A stretch of DNA of 64,000 nt from Pseudaeromonas sp963677375 (GCA_963677375.2 CAXXIF010000016.1:1-64000), one strand, 5' to 3'. Positions 9,355 through 18,677 are shown, counted from the stretch's first letter. The notes: generated by a model not told the origin, from the letters alone. A program made the numbers and translations.

Positions 9355-9864
9355 ATGAACACGCGTAGCATCATTGCGGGTCTCGTTCTGGCTGTTATCG
9401 CCGGCGTGGCCCTGGCACAGAGTCGAGGCGTTAATTTCGGTACTCTGGATCAAGACAAGGATGGCTATCTGACTCCGCAAGAGTTCACTAGCTTTTGCGG
9501 GGGCTACGGCCGCGGCATGATGGGGCAAGCCGGCCCCAGAGGCCAAAATCAACAAGGCGTCGGTATGATGAATGGCCCCTATGCCTATGGCAATGGCCGG
9601 GGTTGGGGCATGCAAATGATGGACACCGATGGGGATGGCCAGATCAGTGAGGCCGAGTTCAATAACCACTGGACAGCCCAGCATCAAAGCCGTTTCAATC
9701 AACTGGATACTAATCAGGACGGGGTTCTGGATGCCAAGGAGCTCGCTGTCATGCCACGGCACCAGATCAATGGCTCCACTGAGGAGTGGATCAAGTTGTA
9801 CGACAAGAACGGCAACGGCACCCTGAATTCGGAAGAGTTCACCACGGTCAAACCGGGTAATTGA
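9355..9864 (+). CDS. Secreted EF-hand calcium-binding protein
   Basis: A 169-residue protein with a signal peptide (cut near residue 21, ALA|QS) and four canonical EF-hand loops: DQDKDGYLTPQE (32–43), DTDGDGQISEAE (90–101), DTNQDGVLDAKE (118–129) and DKNGNGTLNSEE (150–161). A Gly/Met/Gln-rich linker of about 45 residues separates the first two. It likely binds Ca2+ in the periplasm or outside the cell. The partner is unknown. The start ATG has GAGGTG 5 nt upstream. It is monocistronic between phnR and a repeat element. Confidence 0.85.
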   Translation: MNTRSIIAGLVLAVIAGVALAQSRGVNFGTLDQDKDGYLTPQEFTSFCGGYGRGMMGQAGPRGQNQQGVGMMNGPYAYGNGRGWGMQMMDTDGDGQISEAEFNNHWTAQHQSRFNQLDTNQDGVLDAKELAVMPRHQINGSTEEWIKLYDKNGNGTLNSEEFTTVKPGN

Positions 9865-9909
9865 TAGGGTTATTCCTGTGGCTTGTCGTGCATTGAGGAT
9901 GACGGAGTC

Positions 9910-10006
9910 GTGGACGAAAAGCAGACCGTTGGCGGCAAGGATGCCGCCGTCGAGCCTACAGGGAGGCATTCACGGCGTGTCTGTGTTCGTCCAGATTCCC
10001 AAACAC
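9910..10006 (-). repeat. Dispersed intergenic repeat, copy A
   Basis: Read on the minus strand it contains GACGAACACAGACACGCCGT, then GTAGGCTCGACGGCGGCATC. The hairpin GGCGGCA-TCCT-TGCCGCC follows. Related copies lie at 19718–19800 and 53967–54028. It sits between the EF-hand gene and the RND terminator. The element also reads as a conserved pseudo-peptide (RTQTRRE…GSTAASLPPTV), but no gene is supported. Confidence 0.7.
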
Positions 10007-10088
10007 AAGCTGGACTCCGAGCAACAAATAACCTGAACAGAGCCGAATGAATGGGGATGTGCAACTCGCGCTGATCCGTCAAATAAAT

Positions 10089-10112
10089 CAAGGCCCCGCA
10101 TTGCGGGGCCTT
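10089..10112 (-). terminator. Terminator of the RND efflux operon
   Basis: A GC-rich perfect stem (CAAGGCCCCGCA/TGCGGGGCCTTG, centred at 10100) lies 41 nt after the RND permease stop. On the minus strand it is followed by TGATTTATTTG. It may also stop plus-strand transcription coming from the EF-hand gene. Confidence 0.75.
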
Positions 10113-10153
10113 GTCCTATGGGCGAAAAACAGTCCGCGCGAGTGGATTGCCGG

Positions 10154-13100
10154 TTACAGATCTCCCTCACTGCGTTCTGAATGATCGGATGACTCTGCAT
10201 GATCGGAGCGCTCGGAATGTCCGATTGCGGGTTCGGGGCTGGGTTCTGTCGCCGTGGTCGTTCCGGATGCTGCGTTATTGCGATCCTGGGCCTGCAGGTA
10301 GAGGTAGTAGAGCACAGGGATCACCAGCAGGGTCAGCAGGGTGGAGGCAAACAACCCGAACAACAGGCTGATAGCCAGACCACTGAAGATGGGATCATCG
10401 ACAATGAACAAGGCGCCTATCATGGCAGCCAATGCGGTGAGTATGATGGGTTTGGCCCGTACCCGACCGGCTTCGATCACGGCGGTTGCCAACTCCACAC
10501 CGGCAGCCCGCTGCTGATTGATGAAATCCACCAGCAGGATGGAGTTGCGGACTATGATCCCCGCCAGGGCAATCATGCCGATCATGGAGGTGGCGGTAAA
10601 CGGCGCCCCCAGCAACGCATGGCCTGGCATCACACCAATCAAGGTAAGGGGAATGGGCACCATGATGATCAGCGGTACCAGGTATGATCTAAACTGGGCC
10701 ACCACCAGAAAGTAGATCAGCAGCAGGCCGACGGAGTAGGCCAGTCCCATATCGCGGAAAGTTTCATAGGTGATTTTCCATTCGCCATCCCACTTGATCC
10801 CGACCCCGGATAAACCATTGGGGGCATCGATCAGGGTCTGGGGCCATTTGGGGTGCTGTTTACCCAGGCTGCTGGCGATCTCCGCCATGCCATACAGCGG
10901 ACTGTCCAGTGGACCCGCCATGTCGGCGGTGACCATCACCAGCGGCTGCTGGTTCTTGTGCATGATGGCGTGCGGTTGCGTACCGAGCCGGATCTGCACC
11001 AGTTCGCCCAGCGGAATGGCCTTGCCCTGAGCCGACATCAGGGTCAGGGCCAGTACCCCTTGTAAATCAACCTTGTCTCCCTCACTGATCCGCAAACGGA
11101 TAGGCTTGGCATATTTTTGCCCCATGCCTTCGACACCGGCACTGTGTAACTGGGTGACATCTTGCCCCGCGATGGCACCCGCCAGCGTGTTGCGAATGGC
11201 TGTTTCGCTGATCCCCAACCGACTGGCCCGGGCGCGGTCAATGTGGATGAGCCATTGCTCCTGGATGGCCGGAATATCGACATCGATATCGACGATATCC
11301 TGGGTGGCCGTAAAGACCTGTTCCAGCTTGGCGGCGGCCTGCTCGCGCAGGGTCTGGGTCGGACCATAGACTTCGGCGAGTATGGGGGACCAGACTGGCG
11401 GGCCGGGCGGGATCTCGACCACCTTGATCCGGGCTCCGGCAGCGTGGGCTATGGGAGTGAGTCGCTCCCGGGCCTCACGGGCGATCAGATGGCTGGCGCG
11501 ATGGCGATCATGTTTGCCCTTGAGGTTGACCTGCAGATCGCCCAGTTCGGGACTGGTGCGCAGGAAATAGTGCCGCACCAGACCGTTGAAGTTGGTGGGC
11601 GCCGACGTCCCGGCATAGAGTTGTACCGAGGTCACCTCGGGCAGTTTTTCCACCTCGTGAGCCAGTTGCTGCAGTAGCGCCTGACTGGTTTCAAGCGGAG
11701 TACCCTCGGGCATATCCACCATTACCTGAAACTCCGACTTGTTATCGAAGGGCAACATCTTGAGCACCACCAGCTCCGCCACCGGCAGGGCCATGGCAAT
11801 CAGCAACAGCAGGGCAACCACCAGACCCAGCTTGCGCCGGGCCTGGCGAGCCCCAGCGCCTCGTAAAAAGAGCCCCAACCACACAGCCAGACCGTGCGTC
11901 GCTTTTTGCTCCCAGTTTTTGTTGGAATTCGACGCCGTGGAGGAATCGACATTCAGCGGTTGAGCGGGGTTGGTGGCGTGGCTGCGCAGCAGATGAAACG
12001 CCAGCCAGGGGGTGACGATAAACGCCACCGCCAAGGAGATCAGCATGCCGCTGCTGGCATTGATGGGGATGGGACTCATGTAGGGGCCCATCATGCCACT
12101 GACAAAGGCCATGGGCAGCAGAGCAGCAATGACCGTCAAGGTAGCAAGAATGGTCGGGCCGCCGACTTCATCGACGGCTTGAGGGATGGCGTCACGCCAG
12201 TTTCCTCCCTTAGCCTGATGGCGATGAATGTTTTCCACCACCACTATGGCATCATCCACCAGAATGCCGATGGAAAAGATCAGCGCAAACAGCGAGATAC
12301 GATTGAGGGTGAAACCCCAGGCCCAGGAGGCAAACAGGGTCAGGGCCAGCGTCAGCACTATGGCGGCGCCAACCACCAAAGCCTCGCGCCATCCCATGGA
12401 GAGCCAGACCAGCAACACCACAGCCGTGGTAGCGAAGATGAGCTTGGCGATCAGGGTATTGGCTTTCTCGTTAGCCGTCTGGCCGTAATCCCGGCTGAGT
12501 GTGACCTCGACGCCGGCGGGGATCAGGATATTTTGTACCTGACTCACCCGCGCTTGCAGGGCCCGATTCAACTCCACTGCATTGACGCCGGGTTGCTTGG
12601 CAACGGTGAGCGTCACCGCTGGATAGATCTGCCCTTGCTGGCTCATCCAGACGTTGGCACTGGGGACATCGGCGCCATCCTGAATGTTGGCTACATCGGC
12701 CAGATAGACGGGTTTGCCCTGATGACTGGCAATGATCAGCTGACCCACCTCCTGAGCGGAGCTGAGGAACTCGCCCACCTGCAGGGCAATCTGCCGGTTG
12801 TTCTGACTCAGGCTGAGCGGTGCTTGTTGCTGGTTGGCGCTCTGTAGTGCCTGAGTCACCGTCGGCCAATCCACACCAAAGGCATTGAGGCGGACCGGGT
12901 CGATCGTCACAGTCACCAGGCTGTCATGTCGCCCCAGGGTCTGGATCTGCCGGGTGCCGGGTACGCGTTTTAGCTCGGTTTCCAGGCCATGGGCAATCTG
13001 GGTCAGCTGCTCGGCTGTGGTGGCGGCCTGTTTGCTCCACAGGGTCAGGGCCAGGACCGGCACATCGTCAATGGCGCGGGGTTTGATGAGCGGCTCACCG

Positions 13101-13543
13101 ACCCCCAGATTAGCAGGCAGCCAGTCCCGGTTGGACATCAGCTGGTTATAGAGATCCACCAACGCTTGTTGCCTGGGCTTGCCCACCTTGAAGGCGACAA
13201 TGAGCACGGCACCACCCGGTCGCGAGAAGGAGTAGAGGGTGTCGATGTCGTTCAGCTCGGAGATCACCTGTTCGGCCGGGGTGGTGACCAGTTGTTCCAC
13301 CTCCTGGGGCGTAGCGCCGGGGAAGGGGATGAAGACATCGGCAAAGGTCACCTCAATCTGCGGCTCCTCCTCCTTGGGGGTGATGAGCACGGCCGCCAGG
13401 CCCAGCAGCAGGCCGACGATGGCAAATAGTGGCGTCAGCGGAGAGTTGAGGAACTGCCGGGCTAGGCGTCCGGCGATCCCCAATTGCTCCGGCTGGGCCG
13501 GAATTGGCGTCGGTTCAGGGTGCGCCGTCGGTTCATGGTGCAT
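10154..13543 (-). CDS. RND-family efflux permease (AcrB/CusA-like inner-membrane pump)
   Basis: A 1129-residue resistance-nodulation-division pump that uses the proton gradient to drive export across the inner membrane, working with the adjacent membrane-fusion protein and an outer-membrane channel not present here. It has the usual layout: TM1 near residues 36–53, a large periplasmic porter loop, TM2–6 including GILVDDAIVVVENIHRH with the paired aspartates, a second porter loop, and TM8–12 ending near residue 1090. Odd points are a 35-residue Pro/Glu-rich N-terminal extension and a short Ser/His/Glu-rich repetitive C-terminal tail. It overlaps the fusion-protein gene by 11 nt. The drug or metal class cannot be assigned from sequence alone. 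Confidence 0.9.
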   Translation of the reverse strand: MHHEPTAHPEPTPIPAQPEQLGIAGRLARQFLNSPLTPLFAIVGLLLGLAAVLITPKEEEPQIEVTFADVFIPFPGATPQEVEQLVTTPAEQVISELNDIDTLYSFSRPGGAVLIVAFKVGKPRQQALVDLYNQLMSNRDWLPANLGVGEPLIKPRAIDDVPVLALTLWSKQAATTAEQLTQIAHGLETELKRVPGTRQIQTLGRHDSLVTVTIDPVRLNAFGVDWPTVTQALQSANQQQAPLSLSQNNRQIALQVGEFLSSAQEVGQLIIASHQGKPVYLADVANIQDGADVPSANVWMSQQGQIYPAVTLTVAKQPGVNAVELNRALQARVSQVQNILIPAGVEVTLSRDYGQTANEKANTLIAKLIFATTAVVLLVWLSMGWREALVVGAAIVLTLALTLFASWAWGFTLNRISLFALIFSIGILVDDAIVVVENIHRHQAKGGNWRDAIPQAVDEVGGPTILATLTVIAALLPMAFVSGMMGPYMSPIPINASSGMLISLAVAFIVTPWLAFHLLRSHATNPAQPLNVDSSTASNSNKNWEQKATHGLAVWLGLFLRGAGARQARRKLGLVVALLLLIAMALPVAELVVLKMLPFDNKSEFQVMVDMPEGTPLETSQALLQQLAHEVEKLPEVTSVQLYAGTSAPTNFNGLVRHYFLRTSPELGDLQVNLKGKHDRHRASHLIAREARERLTPIAHAAGARIKVVEIPPGPPVWSPILAEVYGPTQTLREQAAAKLEQVFTATQDIVDIDVDIPAIQEQWLIHIDRARASRLGISETAIRNTLAGAIAGQDVTQLHSAGVEGMGQKYAKPIRLRISEGDKVDLQGVLALTLMSAQGKAIPLGELVQIRLGTQPHAIMHKNQQPLVMVTADMAGPLDSPLYGMAEIASSLGKQHPKWPQTLIDAPNGLSGVGIKWDGEWKITYETFRDMGLAYSVGLLLIYFLVVAQFRSYLVPLIIMVPIPLTLIGVMPGHALLGAPFTATSMIGMIALAGIIVRNSILLVDFINQQRAAGVELATAVIEAGRVRAKPIILTALAAMIGALFIVDDPIFSGLAISLLFGLFASTLLTLLVIPVLYYLYLQAQDRNNAASGTTTATEPSPEPAIGHSERSDHAESSDHSERSEGDL

Positions 13544-14594
13544 AGTGGCCTCCCTGCTGGTTCAGGATGGCATAGGCATCGGCAGCGATCTGTTCACCCT
13601 CTTTCAGGCCAGCCAGCACTTCGACCTGTCCCTCCTGATGACGCCCCAAGCGTACCTGACGTAACACGAAGCCCTGTTCTTGCTGCAGATAGACGGCGGA
13701 CAGCTCGCTTTGCCGCAACACGGCGCTTTCGGGAATGCGGATCATGGCTCTTTGGGGTAAGGGCAGCGCCAGCTTGGCCCAGTCCCCGGCATGCCAGCGG
13801 GGTTGGCTCTGGGGTGGCAACAGGGCGCGCAGGGTATAGGTGTGACTGGCCGGATCACTGAACTGGAACAGTTCATGTTGATCCAGCGGCAGGATCTGGC
13901 CATCCGGCAGCGTGGCCCGCAAGGGGGTCTCGGGTTGCAGCAGGTTGATAAAACGAGCCGGCAGATCGGCGACCAGACGCATCTTCTCGAAGGCGTAGCC
14001 ACTGAGCAGTAACTGACCCGGATTGACCGTCTCCCCGAGCGCCACATGGCGGGCCGAGACGATACCGGCATAGGGCGCCAGGATGCGGGTGTAACCCAGA
14101 TTTTCTTTGGCCTGCACGAGTGCCGCCTTGGCCTGATCGACGGCGCTGATGGCGGCATCGCTCTGGGTCTTGGCGGTATCATAGTCTCGCCGCGAGATAG
14201 TGCCCTTGGCCACGAGCGCACTCATGCGTGCTAGTTGGCGGTCCGTGTCCCGCTGTTGGGATTCGGCGGCTTGCAGCGCTGCCTTGGCCTGATCCAGCCC
14301 GGCACTCTGGGAGGTGTTGGTGATCTCGATCAGGAGCTGTCCGGCAGGCACCACATCATTGACGTCGACTGTGATCTGGCTGACTCGGCCCGCCGTCTGG
14401 GCGGAAACAGAGCCCTGATCGACGGGCTCGATGCGAGCATCCATTTCGAACCAGTCGGTTTGGGGTTGGGCCTGGATCGTGATCAGGGTCGGCGCTGGCG
14501 GAGTTTCGGCAGCTGACAGCCGGGGAGAGGACAGGGCGCCCAGAGCGAATAGCGTCAGGGGCAAGAGGCACAGAGCAGGAGTACGACGCAGCAT
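13533..14594 (-). CDS. RND efflux membrane-fusion (periplasmic adaptor) protein
   Basis: A 353-residue adaptor linking the RND pump to an outer-membrane channel. It has a signal peptide (SAA|ETPP near residue 29), a biotinyl-lipoyl-like half (GRVSQITVDVNDVVPAGQLL), a long alpha-hairpin (about 95–160) with TKGTISRRDYDTAK-like pattern, and beta-barrel domains. It is the first gene of the operon and its stop overlaps the pump start. A 16-bp palindrome lies 15 nt upstream of the ATG. Confidence 0.9.
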   Translation of the reverse strand: MLRRTPALCLLPLTLFALGALSSPRLSAAETPPAPTLITIQAQPQTDWFEMDARIEPVDQGSVSAQTAGRVSQITVDVNDVVPAGQLLIEITNTSQSAGLDQAKAALQAAESQQRDTDRQLARMSALVAKGTISRRDYDTAKTQSDAAISAVDQAKAALVQAKENLGYTRILAPYAGIVSARHVALGETVNPGQLLLSGYAFEKMRLVADLPARFINLLQPETPLRATLPDGQILPLDQHELFQFSDPASHTYTLRALLPPQSQPRWHAGDWAKLALPLPQRAMIRIPESAVLRQSELSAVYLQQEQGFVLRQVRLGRHQEGQVEVLAGLKEGEQIAADAYAILNQQGGHYAP

Positions 14595-14609
14595 GGTGGT
14601 TCCCCATAG

Positions 14610-14625
14610 ATTAGATATATCTAAT
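14610..14625. promoter_or_regulatory. Palindromic operator in the RND operon promoter
   Basis: ATTAGATATATCTAAT is a perfect 16-bp palindrome placed over the likely −10 region, 15 nt before the adaptor start codon. The AT-rich form resembles sites of ArsR-family repressors (BigR/SqrR type). No regulator gene lies next to the operon, so the cognate factor would be encoded elsewhere. Confidence 0.5.
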
Positions 14626-14858
14626 ATAAGCGTTTTACGAGATGAAGCAAGCCTGTTGAGAGTCTAGGGAGCGCAGCAACAAATGACACTGATTTCCCCC
14701 CACTGCAGCCCATGTTTTGTGGGGAAACCCCCAGAGCTGAATAAAACGGGATCGATCCCTCATTGCAGCCTGCGGTGGTCACCTAGGCTTGGATCACCTG
14801 CTTCCTGTTGGCTTCCGGCCGTCTGTTATGTCGAAGGGCCATTGCATCGAGGTTCCCT

Positions 14859-15461
14859 ATGTCTCTGTCGTTTGCCGATCTGACCTATAACCCCCTCGCG
14901 GAGAGCTGGTTTCAAGACTCCCATGGCCGCGCTCGTCTGATCCGTCCGCTGCGCCCTCGGGATGGCGAGGGGTTCTCGCGCTTCTTGAGTGAACTATCCA
15001 GCGATACTCGCCGCTTCTTTGCTCCCCACGGTCTGGAGTGGCAGGATGGCCAGCAACTGATCGCGGAGCTGGACCCCCATCAGGTGTTACGGCTGGTATT
15101 GCTGGACAAGAGTTCGGAGCAGGAGCAAGTGCTGGGCTATCTCATTTTGCAGATGGGGCTGGCCCCCCATGAGGTGGAGCGATTCTCCCGCTATGGCATC
15201 GAGTATGATCCGGTCTTGTGTGTCAGCTTGGCCCCGGTCGTGGCCGAAGGGTGGCAGTCCCAGGGGCTGGGCGCGCCCCTGCTCAAACAGGGGCTGCATC
15301 TATGCCGGGAGCTGGGACGGCAGGCGGTGGTGTTGATGGGTGGAGTGCAGGATGCCAACCGCCGCGCCGTCAATTTCTACCTGCATCACGGCTTTCATCG
15401 CCTCGACAGCTTCGAGTGGCCCCATGGGATACTCAATGATGACATGATCCGCTGGCTGTAA
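14859..15461 (+). CDS. GNAT-family N-acetyltransferase
   Basis: A 200-residue acyl-CoA-dependent acetyltransferase. The acetyl-CoA-binding segment reads EGWQSQGLGAPLLKQGL (about residues 130–146), a Q-x-x-G-x-G/A motif, followed by the family's NRRAVNFYLHHGF. The start at MSLSFADL is chosen over an upstream in-frame ATG because it has GAGG 6 nt before it and matches where the family begins. It converges with the HlyD gene, with a 2-nt gap. The acceptor substrate is unknown. Confidence 0.82.
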   Translation: MSLSFADLTYNPLAESWFQDSHGRARLIRPLRPRDGEGFSRFLSELSSDTRRFFAPHGLEWQDGQQLIAELDPHQVLRLVLLDKSSEQEQVLGYLILQMGLAPHEVERFSRYGIEYDPVLCVSLAPVVAEGWQSQGLGAPLLKQGLHLCRELGRQAVVLMGGVQDANRRAVNFYLHHGFHRLDSFEWPHGILNDDMIRWL

Positions 15462-15463
15462 AC

Positions 15464-16354
15464 TTAGGGTTTGGCTCCTGATGCGGGAGCCTGGTTGTCG
15501 AGGATCTCCACACTGGCCGTCTGGCCTGCCACTAGCTGGACATCGGCGGGCAGGGGCTCCAGCTCGATGCGCACCGGTATCCGCTGGGCCAGCCGCACCC
15601 ACTGGAAGGTGGGGTTGACGTTGGCCAGCAGCCCAGAGCTGCCTGCTAGTTCCCGGTCCTGAATGCCGCGGGCAATGCTGGCCACTGTGCCATAGAGCGG
15701 GGTGTGCATCCCCATCAGTTGCACTTCTACTCTGGCGCCCGGCTGGATATGGGCCAAACGTGTCTCCTCGAAATAACCGGCCACATAGAAGCCATCGGCA
15801 TGTACCAGCGCCATGACGGCGGTCCCGGCGTGCAGATAGGCTCCTTCATGCAGATCCAGATTGGTGACAAATCCATCGCAGGGGGCACGCACCTCGGTCC
15901 GATCCAGATCCAGCTTGGCTTGTGCCAGTCGGACCTGAGCCTGCTGATAATTGGCGCTGGCTACATCCGCATCGGCAATCGCCTGCTCCTTGGCCGCTTG
16001 GGACATGGCGCTTTGCAGCCGATCGGCACGGGAGGCATCCCGCTGTTTTTGTGCCATCAGCAGTCGGCTACTCTGCAGATTGGCTTTGGCTACCTCGACG
16101 GCGAGCCGGTAACGGACCGGATCGATGCGAAACAGCAGTTCGCCGCGTTGTACCTGCTGGTTGTCCTTTACCCGCACCTCACTGATGAGGCCGGAAACAT
16201 CCCCGGCCAATTGGGTCACCTCGCTGCGAACCCGGGCATCCCGGGTCCAGGGGGCTTCCATATAGTAGTGCCACAGGTGCATCCCCAAAAACAGGGCGAG
16301 CGCCACCATGGCTAGCGTGGCCACAAGGCGTGGGAGAACGGCAAGGATCTTCAT
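15464..16354 (-). CDS. HlyD-family efflux adaptor, AaeA-like
   Basis: A 296-residue periplasmic adaptor with one N-terminal membrane anchor (about 10–30), the motif YMEAPWTRDARVRSEV seen in aromatic-acid efflux adaptors, a lipoyl-like segment, a coiled-coil hairpin and a beta-barrel. It is the third gene of the FUSC–DUF1656–HlyD operon. The set matches the E. coli aaeXAB p-hydroxybenzoic acid pump, though in a different gene order (aaeB-like first). Confidence 0.85.
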   Translation of the reverse strand: MKILAVLPRLVATLAMVALALFLGMHLWHYYMEAPWTRDARVRSEVTQLAGDVSGLISEVRVKDNQQVQRGELLFRIDPVRYRLAVEVAKANLQSSRLLMAQKQRDASRADRLQSAMSQAAKEQAIADADVASANYQQAQVRLAQAKLDLDRTEVRAPCDGFVTNLDLHEGAYLHAGTAVMALVHADGFYVAGYFEETRLAHIQPGARVEVQLMGMHTPLYGTVASIARGIQDRELAGSSGLLANVNPTFQWVRLAQRIPVRIELEPLPADVQLVAGQTASVEILDNQAPASGAKP

Positions 16355-16369
16355 GGATATCTCTCTTTA

Positions 16370-16570
16370 TCAAAGCACAGGCAGGAACTGACTCAGCAAG
16401 GCGGTCAGCACCACAAACAGGGCGGTATTGAACAGGTGGGCATGCCAGAGCCAGCGATAGGCCCCGATAACTCCCAGTAAACGGGTACAAAGCAGGGTCA
16501 GCGGCACCGCCAGCGCGCCACACAACAGCAAGGGCGGGAAGAAGAGTCCGCCCAGATCAATTTCATGCAT
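16370..16570 (-). CDS. DUF1656 small membrane protein, AaeX-like
   Basis: A 66-residue protein beginning MHEIDLGGLFFPP, with two hydrophobic helices. This is the DUF1656 family that accompanies FUSC/HlyD efflux sets. Its start overlaps the FUSC stop by 8 nt. The HlyD start follows 15 nt after its stop. The molecular role is unknown; it is presumed to help assembly or function of the pump. Confidence 0.85.
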   Translation of the reverse strand: MHEIDLGGLFFPPLLLCGALAVPLTLLCTRLLGVIGAYRWLWHAHLFNTALFVVLTALLSQFLPVL

Positions 16571-18533
16571 GGCTCGCGACCTCCGGTAACTGTGTCGGTT
16601 GAGAAGATGGGGCAAAAAAGTCGGGATAGGTCTCAAAAGCCTGCAGCACGGCCGCAAAACGCAGTTCTATCTCGCGGCTGGCCGCGCCTGCCGGATGGGT
16701 TAGAGACCAGAGCGTCCGGCGCAAGGTGACCAACAGTGGGGCAAAGGCTGTGGCGCGCGCCTCCGGTTTCAAGGTGAAAAACTCGGCAATCTGTTCACGA
16801 GCCTGTTGCAGCGCGGTACGGCCATGGGGCAGCAAAGTGGCCTGCAGCGGGCCAAGATGCAGCAGGGCCAGCCCCAGTCGCAAGCTGGCACCACAGGCCT
16901 TGGTGACCCTCTCACTCTGGCTACCTGCACGCAGGATCAGGCCGTGCATCAGCTCCTGATGGCGGCTCTCGAATTCACTGCGGCTACCAGCCTCTCCCCG
17001 GGCGGCCGCGATCAATTGCCGCTCCAGGGCCAGCACCAAGCGCTGGCTGGCCGCCTCACGACCGATACGGCGCAGTATCCCCATCATCAGTAGCGGCAAG
17101 CCCATGCCGATCTGCTGGGCTATGCCCATATTGATCAGGGTAATGGGGGGGGTGGTGCCGCTATTGCTGATGGTCATCAATACCGTAGTACCCAGCACCA
17201 GAGGGATGGCAATGGGGGCATAGGCGGGCTTGGCCATCATAAAGCCACCCAGCAGATAGGCGGGGGCCAGCGCCAGTACCAGGCCGCTGAAATCGCTAAT
17301 CAGCGGGAAAATGGCATACAGGTAAAACATGGCGATGGGCAGAGCCAGCAGGTTGAAGATAAAAAAGCCCTTGGCCGGGATCAGCGGGTTATCGGCGCTG
17401 GCAAATAGCGAGCAGACCACGCCGGTGATCATCACGGCCACGTAGCCGTCACTCCAGCCCGTGAAGTACCAGAAGCTGGCCGCAACCAGCACCGAGCTGG
17501 CGGCCACGGCGCCGATGAGCAGCGCCTGGGCCGGATCTTGATGGTAGGCAAAACGCAGACGTCGGCTTTTATAGCTGGGCGCCTGATCCAGGTAGCGCGT
17601 CAGCTCATCGAGCTGCTGGCAACTGCGGCCCAGCAGCGACAACAGTTCGTTGAGGCTGCCCTGGCTTAAATAGCGATCATCCCGTGAGGCCGGGGCGTCG
17701 AGCGGCAGGCTGACGGCGTCTGGCACCGACTCGCGGCTCAGGTGTGCCAGTTGGCGTTGCAAGGCGTCGGGCAGGGGCGATGGCAGGTGGCAGAGCCGCT
17801 CCTCGATCGAGAGCAACAAGGAGAAGTGTTGCTGCATCTGGCATTGCAGCTCCAGCAGCAGGGCCTCGTGGCCTCGCAGGCGATGGGAGTCCCGCAACGC
17901 CTGCTGACGCAGATCATCGCACTGGCGCAGACACAGCAGTACACGCTGTCGCAGCTCAATATGGTGCTCCGTCGGTCGGCTGATGATGGCCTGCTGCCAG
18001 CTCGCCATGAGTTGCCGGGCGCGGGCGAGGGCCTCCAGATAGATGCCGTGGCTCTTGCGCGGAAACACCAGCAGATCGATGACCATATAACAGACGATGC
18101 CCAGCCCAATCTCCTCGACCCGCGCCAGGACTACGTTGAAGATGCTTTGTGGGTTGTCTACATAGGGCAGGGAGATAAACAGAGCGGTATAGCCGCTGAG
18201 CATGAAGGCATAGCTGTAAGCGCTGCGCTCCAGCAAGGAGAGCGCCAGACAGCACCCCAGCCAGAGTGCCAGCGCCAGCATGTGCAGTAGGGGGGCGGTA
18301 TGCAGCGCCAGCAGCAAGATCATGCAGGCGATGGCGCCGAACAGGGTACCGAGCAGTCGCGAGATCCCCTTGGCCAGAGCCATGCCCGAGAAGGGCTGGG
18401 CGATAATATAGACGCACATCATGGCCCAGGTGGGGTTGTCGAGACCGAGCACCATGGAGATATAAAGCGCCAGCATGGCGGCGGCGAAGGTCTTGATAGA
18501 GAACAACGCCTCGAAGTACGGGCTTTTTAGCAA
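16563..18533 (-). CDS. FUSC-family efflux protein, AaeB-like
   Basis: A 656-residue inner-membrane transporter subunit of the fusaric-acid-resistance/aromatic-acid exporter family. Two hydrophobic six-helix bundles (about 13–165 and 355–490) are separated by a soluble region, as in AaeB. A TTG start is used: GGAG lies 8 nt upstream and the next Met is 19 residues inside. It is the first gene of the leftward operon and divergent from a LysR regulator. Confidence 0.87.
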   Translation of the reverse strand: MLKSPYFEALFSIKTFAAAMLALYISMVLGLDNPTWAMMCVYIIAQPFSGMALAKGISRLLGTLFGAIACMILLLALHTAPLLHMLALALWLGCCLALSLLERSAYSYAFMLSGYTALFISLPYVDNPQSIFNVVLARVEEIGLGIVCYMVIDLLVFPRKSHGIYLEALARARQLMASWQQAIISRPTEHHIELRQRVLLCLRQCDDLRQQALRDSHRLRGHEALLLELQCQMQQHFSLLLSIEERLCHLPSPLPDALQRQLAHLSRESVPDAVSLPLDAPASRDDRYLSQGSLNELLSLLGRSCQQLDELTRYLDQAPSYKSRRLRFAYHQDPAQALLIGAVAASSVLVAASFWYFTGWSDGYVAVMITGVVCSLFASADNPLIPAKGFFIFNLLALPIAMFYLYAIFPLISDFSGLVLALAPAYLLGGFMMAKPAYAPIAIPLVLGTTVLMTISNSGTTPPITLINMGIAQQIGMGLPLLMMGILRRIGREAASQRLVLALERQLIAAARGEAGSRSEFESRHQELMHGLILRAGSQSERVTKACGASLRLGLALLHLGPLQATLLPHGRTALQQAREQIAEFFTLKPEARATAFAPLLVTLRRTLWSLTHPAGAASREIELRFAAVLQAFETYPDFFAPSSQPTQLPEVASHA

Positions 18534-18677
18534 GACAGTGACTCCGTGAAGAGATAAAGCGCCAGCATGGCTCTAGGGTCGGGAATATGGTTTCCTTGTT
18601 GCACTTTTATGATACTCGCTTCAATAATGGCCCATCTATGCCGCATTTTTTCATTCAGTATTAAGCGGAGGTTCACA

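Noticed and set aside
9870..10091. Small protein-coding gene (RTQTRRE…) in repeat copy A, and similar frames in copies B and C
   Set aside because: The frames exist because the repeat itself is conserved; they lack starts and ribosome sites in common and copy C breaks the pattern.
11894..12847. 317-codon plus-strand open frame opposite the RND pump
   Set aside because: Gly/Gln/His-rich shadow of the pump gene; no start signal or recognisable motif.
14702..14775. Repeated CACTGCAGCC / CATTGCAGCC before the GNAT gene
   Set aside because: Two short matches only, no symmetry and no further copies noticed; likely chance.
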